A program made the translations under genes and the position numbers. DNA of 12,940 nucleotides, from contig JAITOP010000314.1 of assembly GCA_031289895.1 (NCBI GenBank), positions 1-12,940 on the forward strand. Reading direction: 5' to 3'. How positions within the stretch are numbered: the stretch's first letter is position 1; every line of letters starts with the position of its first letter. The DNA is from Prevotellaceae bacterium. Its GTDB lineage: Bacteria; Bacteroidota; Bacteroidia; Bacteroidales; UBA932. Shown piece after piece: positions 7,802 to 12,940 of this stretch. The notes beneath the pieces were generated by a model. It ran no database searches. It was not told the DNA's origin and saw only the letters and a program-made list of their open reading frames with translations.

Positions 7802-10390
7802 ATGATAAAAAAAACATTATTTGGCATCTTGTTTTTAGCAACAATAGCATGCTCAACACCACAGTACAAAAACACATCGCTGGATTTTGAAACGCGAGTC
7901 GAAAACCTTGTCTCGTTAATGACATTAAAAGAAAAAGCAGATATGCTGCGTTATGATTGTCCGGGCGTTCCCCGCCTTGATGTTCCTGCACATAATTTTT
8001 GGAATGAATGTCTGCACGGAGTTGCGCGTTCGGGACGTGCTACCGTATTTCCGCAAGCCATTGGAATGGCTGCAATGTGGGATACTGACGAAATGTTTGC
8101 CATCGCCAACGTTATATCCGACGAAGCTCGCGCAAAACATCATGACTATGCTGCTCGCAATAAATTCGGTCAGTATATGGGACTTACATATTGGACTCCA
8201 AATATCAACATTTTTCGCGACCCGCGCTGGGGACGAGGAATGGAAACTTACGGAGAAGACCCCTATCTTACTGCCGAACTGGCTATTCCATTTATAAAAG
8301 GCTTGCAAGGCGACGACCCAAAATATTTTAAACTTATCGCTACCGCAAAACATTTTGCCGTTCACAGCGGACCCGAATCAATAAGACATTCGTTTGACGT
8401 TATGCCAAATGAATATGATATGGCTGAAACATATCTGCCACATTTCAAGCGCGTTGTACAGGAGGCAAAAGTGTATTGCGTAATGTGCGCTTATCAGCGG
8501 TTAAACGGATTGCCCTGTTGCGGAAGTGAATATTTATCAAATCTTTTACGAAATAATTGGGGTTTTGAAGGATATATAGTTTCAGATTGCTGGGCTGTAC
8601 GCGATTTTTATGAAAAAGGACATCACGAAGTAGTTGCTACACCCGAAGAGGCTGCTGCAATGGCTGTTAAAGCAGGCACAGACCAAAATTGCGGAAACAC
8701 TTATCCTTATCTTGTCGAAGCTGTAAAAAAAGGGCTTATATCCGAAGCAGAGCTTGATGTTTCGGTTAAACGAATATTAATGGCGATGATGAAATTAGGA
8801 CTTTTTGATAAAACACAACAAGTTCCTTATACCAACATTCCGTTTAGCGTTGTAGAAAGTAACGAAAATGTAGCCCTGTCGCTGGATGCCGCCCGCAAAT
8901 CAATTGTATTGCTGAAAAATGACGGATTGCTGCCGCTGTCAAAAGACTTGAAAAAAGTGGCGGTAATAGGTGCAAATGCCGAAGATTTTAATGTATTATT
9001 GGCAAATTACAACGGTTTCCCTACAACGTATAAAACACCGCTGGCAGGTATTCGCGAAAAATTACCAAATGCAGAAGTAACATTTGCACAAGGATGTGAA
9101 CTTGCCGAAGGATTACCATATTTCACTCCAATCCCAAACAGTTGCTTGTTTACAGATGCCTCGCTGACAAAAAACGGACTTCAGTCAACTTACACATCAA
9201 AAGACAAAAATGTTGACAGAATCGACAAAAACATAGATTTTATATGGGGACAAAACTCTCCCGCCGAAGGCATTAATTACGATAATTTTTCTGCCGAATG
9301 GACAGGTTTTATCGTTGCTCCCTCAACAGGTAAATATATTTTTGCTGCCGAAGCACAACAAATATTTGAATTATACGTAAACGATTCGTTATTGTTTAAA
9401 ATAAATTCGGGACACAATCCTCGAAAAAGACAGCAGCAAATAGAACTTACCGCAGGAGAAAAATATAATATTAAAGTTAAATATTCTCAAAAAGATACGC
9501 AATTTGCAATGGCTCGGCTACTGTGGTATGCACCAAATCCAAATATGAAACAAGAGGCTGTAAACATTGCAAAAAATGCGGATGTGGTTATTCTTTGTCT
9601 GGGATTAAGTCCATCACTCGAAGGTGAAGAAATGCCTGTCGATTTCGAAGGATTTGATGGCGGCGACCGTACTGATATAGGATTGCCAAAAACACAAACT
9701 GAACTGATTAAAGAAATACACAAACTCGGCAAACCTACCGTACTTGTTCTGCTAAACGGCAGTGCGCTATCGGTAAACTGGGAAAATGAAAACCTGCCTG
9801 CAATATTAGAGGCATGGTATCCCGGACAACAAGGAGGCGTTGCCATTGCAGACGTACTATTCGGCGATTACAATCCCGCAGGACGCTTACCTCTTACTTT
9901 TTACAAAAACGTAAATGACATTCCCGCGTTCACCGATTACGATATGCAAGGCAAAACGTATCGCTATTTTCAGGGTAAACCTTTATATGAATTTGGATAC
10001 GGACTTAGTTATTCCACTTTTGAATATTCAATCGCAAATATATCACCAAATATTAAAGCCGGAGATACGCTGAAAATAACTGCTGAAGTAAAAAACACAG
10101 GCAAAATGGATGGCGACGAAGTAGTGCAGCTTTATGTTTCGCTGCCGACAGGCAACACGTGGAAAACGCCTGTACGTGCATTAAAAGGATTCAAACGAAT
10201 ACACTTAAAAGCAGGCGAAAGCCGTAAAGTTGAATTTTCACTTGCTCCGTCTCAAATGTCAGTACACGATGAAAATAATATAGAAACAATAGTATCGGGC
10301 GTAATAAAAATTTCGGTAGGCGGCAAACAACCCGACATCAAAGCAATAGCGTCAAAACAAGTTGTTGTTTGCGATGTGAAAGTTGAATAA
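7802..10390 (+). CDS. GH3 beta-xylosidase/glucosidase lipoprotein with PA14 insert
   Basis: This 862-residue GH3 enzyme should trim non-reducing-end xylose, or another beta-sugar, from oligosaccharides. The signal sequence has lipobox TIAC with Cys17, so a lipid-anchored envelope protein is expected. Order of domains: TIM-like barrel (about 25-340) with the KHF motif at 183-185 and nucleophile Asp262 in IVSDCWA; alpha/beta sandwich (about 365-435 and 580-705), split by a PA14 domain at about 440-578; C-terminal fibronectin-III-like domain (about 735-860). The acid/base is expected in LEGEE at 606-610, followed by DR and LP motifs typical of GH3 xylosidases. The PA14 insert probably shapes substrate binding at the active-site rim, as in other PA14-bearing GH3 enzymes. 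It begins 11 bp after the GH43 stop, so the two genes form a transcription pair. Its stop codon is followed after one base by a heptamer array. Confidence 0.92.
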   Translation: MIKKTLFGILFLATIACSTPQYKNTSLDFETRVENLVSLMTLKEKADMLRYDCPGVPRLDVPAHNFWNECLHGVARSGRATVFPQAIGMAAMWDTDEMFAIANVISDEARAKHHDYAARNKFGQYMGLTYWTPNINIFRDPRWGRGMETYGEDPYLTAELAIPFIKGLQGDDPKYFKLIATAKHFAVHSGPESIRHSFDVMPNEYDMAETYLPHFKRVVQEAKVYCVMCAYQRLNGLPCCGSEYLSNLLRNNWGFEGYIVSDCWAVRDFYEKGHHEVVATPEEAAAMAVKAGTDQNCGNTYPYLVEAVKKGLISEAELDVSVKRILMAMMKLGLFDKTQQVPYTNIPFSVVESNENVALSLDAARKSIVLLKNDGLLPLSKDLKKVAVIGANAEDFNVLLANYNGFPTTYKTPLAGIREKLPNAEVTFAQGCELAEGLPYFTPIPNSCLFTDASLTKNGLQSTYTSKDKNVDRIDKNIDFIWGQNSPAEGINYDNFSAEWTGFIVAPSTGKYIFAAEAQQIFELYVNDSLLFKINSGHNPRKRQQQIELTAGEKYNIKVKYSQKDTQFAMARLLWYAPNPNMKQEAVNIAKNADVVILCLGLSPSLEGEEMPVDFEGFDGGDRTDIGLPKTQTELIKEIHKLGKPTVLVLLNGSALSVNWENENLPAILEAWYPGQQGGVAIADVLFGDYNPAGRLPLTFYKNVNDIPAFTDYDMQGKTYRYFQGKPLYEFGYGLSYSTFEYSIANISPNIKAGDTLKITAEVKNTGKMDGDEVVQLYVSLPTGNTWKTPVRALKGFKRIHLKAGESRKVEFSLAPSQMSVHDENNIETIVSGVIKISVGGKQPDIKAIASKQVVVCDVKVE

Positions 10391-10391
10391 A

Positions 10392-10559
10392 TGGTATTTG
10401 GTCGTTGGTCGTTGGTATTTAGTCGTTGGTATCTGGTATTTGGTCGTTGGTATTTAGTATTTAGTCGTTGGTCATTGGTATCTGGTAGTTGGTAGTTGGT
10501 AATTGGTATCTGGTAGTTGGTCATTGGTCGTTGGTATCTGGTAGTTGGTCATTGGTATT
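10392..10559. repeat. 24-unit perfect-period heptanucleotide array, consensus TGGTNNT
   Basis: Twenty-four consecutive 7-bp units (168 bp) with no insertion or deletion. Bases 1, 3 and 4 are constant (T-GT), base 2 is G in most units (A in three), base 5 is A or C, base 6 varies and base 7 is T or C. Common units are TGGTATT, TGGTCGT, TGGTATC, TGGTAGT and TGGTCAT. The array begins two bases after the GH3 stop codon. Because 7 is not a multiple of 3, reverse-strand reading gives a spurious peptide with a 7-residue period. Confidence 0.95.
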
Positions 10560-10590
10560 TAGACAGAAGTTAATCTTGGAAATTGAATAT

Positions 10591-10700
10591 AAAAAAATCC
10601 CGTTAGGGATTACATGTTGGTAGAATAGAGAAACGCAAACAAAAAAAGTGCGGAGCACAAAAGTAAATTAGAATTGCAAACGTTCACCCGCACGACTTGA
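10591..10700 (+). repeat. Modular hairpin repeat, copy 2 (modules A + B)
   Basis: A 7-base A-run and hairpin AATCCC-GTTA-GGGATT (10596-10611) are followed by the ACATGTTGGTAGAATAG linker. The module B stem is GTGCGG (10648-10653) with CCGCAC (10688-10693), enclosing a 34-nt loop. The downstream tail differs from the other copies and runs into AATTACG heptamers at about 10707-10737. Confidence 0.9.
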
Positions 10701-10750
10701 AGAGACAATTACGAATTACGAAAATTACGAATTACGATTTTGTTGAATAT

Positions 10751-10811
10751 CAAAAAAGTCCGAAGGACTTAAATATGAATAACCCCCCATGAAGCGTAGC
10801 GATTAGGGGAT
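10751..10811 (+). repeat. Second hairpin element (module C), copy 1
   Basis: The hairpin AAGTCC-GAA-GGACTT (10756-10770) follows an A-run. A short linker (AAATATGAATAA) leads to a C-run (10783-10788) facing GGGG (10806-10809) around GAAGCGTAGCG. The second copy lies 73 bp downstream. Confidence 0.85.
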
Positions 10812-10823
10812 AAAGAACAAATA

Positions 10824-10886
10824 CAAAAAAGTCCGAAGGACTTTAATGTGAATAACCCCGTATGTAGCGCAGCGGAATGCGGGGAT
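10824..10886 (+). repeat. Second hairpin element (module C), copy 2
   Basis: The hairpin AAGTCC-GAA-GGACTT (10829-10843) follows an A-run. The second stem pairs CCCCGTAT (10856-10863) with ATGCGGGG (10877-10884), 8 bp including one G-T pair. The stem differs in sequence from copy 1 at 10751, yet CCCC/GGGG pairing is kept. Confidence 0.88.
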
Positions 10887-10900
10887 GAAAGTGCGCAGGC

Positions 10901-10998
10901 AAAAAAGTGCGGAGCAAAAAAGTAAATTAGAATTGCAAACGTTCACCCGCACGACTTGTAGAATGAAGAATTAAAAATGAAGAGTTAAGAATGAAGAA
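10901..10998 (+). repeat. Modular hairpin repeat, copy 3 (module B + tail only)
   Basis: Module A is absent; the preceding sequence is the end of module C copy 2. The B stem is GTGCGG (10907-10912) with CCGCAC (10947-10952) and a 34-nt loop. The heptamer tail ends in GAAGAGTTAAGAATGAAG near 10996. Confidence 0.88.
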
Positions 10999-11018
10999 TT
11001 ACAATTTGTGCCGAATAT

Positions 11019-11154
11019 AAAAAAATCCCGTTAGGGATTACATGTTGGTAGAATAGAGAAACGCAAACAAACAGAGTGCGGAGCAAAAAAGTAAATTAGA
11101 ATTGCAAACGTTCACCCGCACGACTTGAAGAATGAAGAATGAAGAGTGAAGAGT
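11019..11154 (+). repeat. Modular hairpin repeat, copy 4 (modules A + B + tail)
   Basis: A 7-base A-run and hairpin AATCCC-GTTA-GGGATT (11024-11039) are followed by the same linker as copy 2. The B stem is GTGCGG (11076-11081) with CCGCAC (11116-11121) and a 34-nt loop. The tail consists of AAGAATG/AAGAGTG heptamers. Copies 2 and 4 are nearly identical through about 110 bp. Confidence 0.9.
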
Positions 11155-11178
11155 GAAAAACAACAGCAGTCGAATAGC

Positions 11179-11262
11179 GCGTCATTGCGTGGTACGAAGC
11201 AATCCAGACGGACAATTAAAAATTAAAAATGCTGGATTGCTTCGCTACGCTCGCAATGACGC
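11179..11262. repeat. 84-bp two-step inverted repeat of the GTCATTGCG / GCAATCCAG type
   Basis: The outer arms GCGTCATTGCG (11179-11189) and CGCAATGACGC (11252-11262) are perfect complements. The inner arms CGAAGCAATCCAG (11195-11207) and CTGGATTGCTTCG (11232-11244) are also perfect. The 24-base centre holds two AATTAAA heptamers. The motif resembles a short repeat that, from memory, recurs in many unrelated bacterial genomes. Confidence 0.88.
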
Positions 11263-11330
11263 CTGCGCCATGAAAGGGTAACTTACTATAACATAGAGCA
11301 ACACCCTATGAAAAAAAACCGAAACAGGCA

Positions 11331-11425
11331 AAAAAGTGCGGAGCAAAAAAGTAAATTAGAATTGCAAATGTTCACCCGCACGACTTGTAGAATGAAGAAT
11401 GAAGAATGAAGAGTTAAGAATGAAG
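11331..11425 (+). repeat. Modular hairpin repeat, copy 5 (module B + tail only)
   Basis: The B stem is GTGCGG (11336-11341) with CCGCAC (11376-11381) and a 34-nt loop carrying one change (GCAAATGTT for GCAAACGTT). Module A is absent; the upstream bases (CAGGCAAAAAAGTGCGG) match those before copy 3. The tail has one heptamer more than copy 1. It lies about 85 bp before the CE15 start. Confidence 0.88.
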
Positions 11426-11509
11426 TAAATTATTGATATAAAAAATCTTCGCAGACTTTACTATATAAATTATTAATTGTTAATTGTTAAAAAAAATAAT
11501 ACTAAAATA

Positions 11510-12940
11510 ATGAAAAAATACAGCACATTTTTATTTGTGATGATATGGGCTTGTGCATTAAATGCGCAACCATTTTCATCGTTTCCACCCGACAGCCTGA
11601 CTGCAAAAACCGACCGCGACCAAATGTTGTGGCAATTAGGTATCGTTTTACCGCAGCTGCCCTCGCCCGACAACGACCCCAACCGTCCGCCTCACATCAA
11701 ATCAAACGACAATGGCAATTGGACTGACGACAACGGCTACCTTCCCAACTCGCCTGTAGGCTATCTGATAACCCGCACCGAATTTGGATTATGGCTTAAT
11801 TATATCGAAGAACCCGAAAAAACAGGAATATACACTCCTGTTAATCTTCTGAAAACAATAAGCGGCGAAAACGTAGAAACACCCGAACAATGGTGGAAAA
11901 TACGCCGTCCCGAACTCGAAAAATCGGTAAAAGAAGAAATTTGGGGAATTATTCCCGATGCAGCACATCAACTCAAAATAAATTGGAATATCGAAAATGC
12001 AGCCACAGCCGACAGCGCGTATGGACGTTTCACTCAACAGATTATCACAGGTAATGTGGATATTTCATCCTATCCCGAATTGAAACATCAACCTAAAATA
12101 ACAGGACGGCTTTATTTGCCCGAAAATGCAGTAAATGCTCCTGTTATAATACAATATGCGTGGTTGCAATGGCAGCCGCATCCTACATATCTTAAAGAAT
12201 GTATCTCGCGCGGATGGGGATTTTTGCAACTCGACTGCAACGCAATACAACCCGACAACGGACAATTTCTGACCGATTATGTTATTGGTCTTGTAAATAA
12301 AGGAAACTGGCGCAAACCGTCTGATTGGGGTACATTGGCGGCATGGTCGTGGGGAGTGAGCCGACTTATTGATTTTTTTGAAAATTACGATGCCGTTGAT
12401 GCTAAACGTATAGGAATTACAGGACACTCGCGCTATGGCAAAGCCGCATTGGTTACTGCAGCCTACGAAACGCGCATAGCCGTTGCCTACGTCAGTTGTT
12501 CGGGCGCGGCAGGAGCAGCTCCGATGCGCCGAAATTGGGGACAAAGTATAGAAAGTGTCATGTGGCATACCGAATATCATTGGTTAGCAGGCAATTTTAT
12601 GAAATGGTGCGGCTCGCTTGACGAAAACGGCTATCTGCCCCGCAAAACAGAAAAACTGCCGGTTGATGCACACGCATTGTTGGCAATGTGCGCTCCGCGT
12701 CCTGTATTTGTAACAGGAGGCACTAACGATAACTGGTGCGACCCGCTTGGAATGTTCCTCACCACACGCAACGCAAGTCCCGCTTACGAACTGCTGGGCG
12801 TGGCGGGATTGGCGACAGACGAAACCACTCCCCTACCCGACAAACCCTACATGAACGGTAATCTTGCCTATCGACTGCACATCGGAGGACATGTTGATTT
12901 TCTTGATTGGGCTTTGTTTGCAGCTTGGACGGAAAAAAAA
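11510..12940 (+). CDS. CE15 glucuronoyl esterase, exported (3' end cut by window)
   Basis: A 477-codon open frame runs to the window end without a stop. It encodes an alpha/beta-hydrolase of family CE15, which cleaves ester bonds between 4-O-methyl-glucuronic acid on xylan and lignin alcohols. The signal peptide covers residues 1 to about 20 (ending LNAQ). The nucleophile is Ser307 in GITGHSRYGKAAL (302-314) and the catalytic His is His461 in HIGGHVDF. The usual fungal acid site, +23 from the Ser (QESG in fungi), reads SCSG here with Cys330. The acid is therefore probably Asp407 or Asp411 in NDNWCDP, as proposed for several bacterial members. The mature size and the C-terminal DWALFAAW suggest only a few residues are missing. 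The ATG at 11510 opens a typical MKK signal peptide after an A/T-rich leader. It lies 1.1 kb from the GH3 gene and probably has its own promoter. Confidence 0.9.
   Translation, partial: MKKYSTFLFVMIWACALNAQPFSSFPPDSLTAKTDRDQMLWQLGIVLPQLPSPDNDPNRPPHIKSNDNGNWTDDNGYLPNSPVGYLITRTEFGLWLNYIEEPEKTGIYTPVNLLKTISGENVETPEQWWKIRRPELEKSVKEEIWGIIPDAAHQLKINWNIENAATADSAYGRFTQQIITGNVDISSYPELKHQPKITGRLYLPENAVNAPVIIQYAWLQWQPHPTYLKECISRGWGFLQLDCNAIQPDNGQFLTDYVIGLVNKGNWRKPSDWGTLAAWSWGVSRLIDFFENYDAVDAKRIGITGHSRYGKAALVTAAYETRIAVAYVSCSGAAGAAPMRRNWGQSIESVMWHTEYHWLAGNFMKWCGSLDENGYLPRKTEKLPVDAHALLAMCAPRPVFVTGGTNDNWCDPLGMFLTTRNASPAYELLGVAGLATDETTPLPDKPYMNGNLAYRLHIGGHVDFLDWALFAAWTEKK

Larger units (their letters stand above)
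10391..11509. other. 1.1-kb gene-free repeat region between GH3 and CE15
   Basis: No credible gene is present on either strand. The region holds the 24-unit heptamer array, four copies of the modular hairpin element, a tandem pair of a second hairpin element, a long GTCATTGCG-type inverted repeat and short heptamer tails. The last roughly 85 bp (11426-11509) form an A/T-rich leader for the CE15 gene. A weak imperfect hairpin with a 5' A-run lies there at about 11439-11459. No tRNA or consensus promoter was seen. Confidence 0.8.

Noticed and set aside
7925..8365. 146-codon minus-strand ORF within the start of the GH3 gene
   Set aside because: Overlaps conserved GH3 barrel coding sequence; no recognisable domain.
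10252..10524. Minus-strand ORF encoding a Thr/Asn/Gln-rich repeat peptide
   Set aside because: Its periodic part is only the reverse reading of the 7-bp array, and its C-terminal end overlaps the GH3 gene. No start context or family resemblance.
10591..11425. Possible CRISPR array from regularly repeated units
   Set aside because: Repeat copies are about 90-110 bp, intervals are irregular, and the 'spacers' are themselves repeats; no cas genes.
11545..11727. 60-codon plus-strand ORF in the 5' part of the CE15 gene
   Set aside because: Overlaps the CE15 frame, which gives a continuous protein with signal peptide from 11510.
12065..12580. 171-codon minus-strand ORF
   Set aside because: Lies wholly inside the CE15 gene, which has clear catalytic motifs in its own frame; a shadow ORF.

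Overview
The window looks like part of a Bacteroidetes (probably Bacteroidales) chromosome. It is AT-rich, and the genes have A/T-rich leaders without Shine-Dalgarno sequences. Two glycosidases carry lipoprotein signals. The set of glycosidases and esterases around a GPH-type sugar symporter is typical of xylan and hemicellulose loci of that phylum. All seven genes recognised lie on the plus strand. I infer the assignment from gene families and leader style; no rRNA or other phylogenetic marker is present.

Layout: (1) 9-1916, exported SGNH acetylesterase with an inserted jelly-roll domain. (2) 1917-2350, AT-rich gap with heptamer repeats and one copy of a hairpin repeat element. (3) 2351-6592, tight block of GPH symporter, GH10 endoxylanase lipoprotein and exported GH35-type enzyme. 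(4) 6593-6824, heptamer array interrupted by a C-run/G-run hairpin element. (5) 6825-10390, cytoplasmic GH43 enzyme 11 bp before a GH3 lipoprotein with a PA14 insert. (6) 10391-11509, 1.1 kb of non-coding repeats: 24 exact heptamer units, four more hairpin-element copies, a tandem pair of a second hairpin element, and a long GTCATTGCG-type inverted repeat. (7) 11510-12940, CE15 glucuronoyl esterase running off the window end.

Together the genes suggest stepwise use of acetylated, lignin-linked glucuronoxylan. CE15 would cut the glucuronoyl ester to lignin, the SGNH esterase would deacetylate, and GH10 would cut the backbone. GH35 and GH3 would trim side chains and oligosaccharides outside the cytoplasm, the symporter would import short oligosaccharides, and GH43 would finish inside the cell. 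No SusC/SusD pair, alpha-glucuronidase (GH67/GH115) or regulator is present here, so the locus probably extends beyond the window or depends on genes elsewhere.

The enzymes belong to known families. The least explained part is the intergenic DNA: a modular set of short hairpins that start with an A-run, mixed with 7-bp tandem repeats. I found no evidence of a wholly new protein system.
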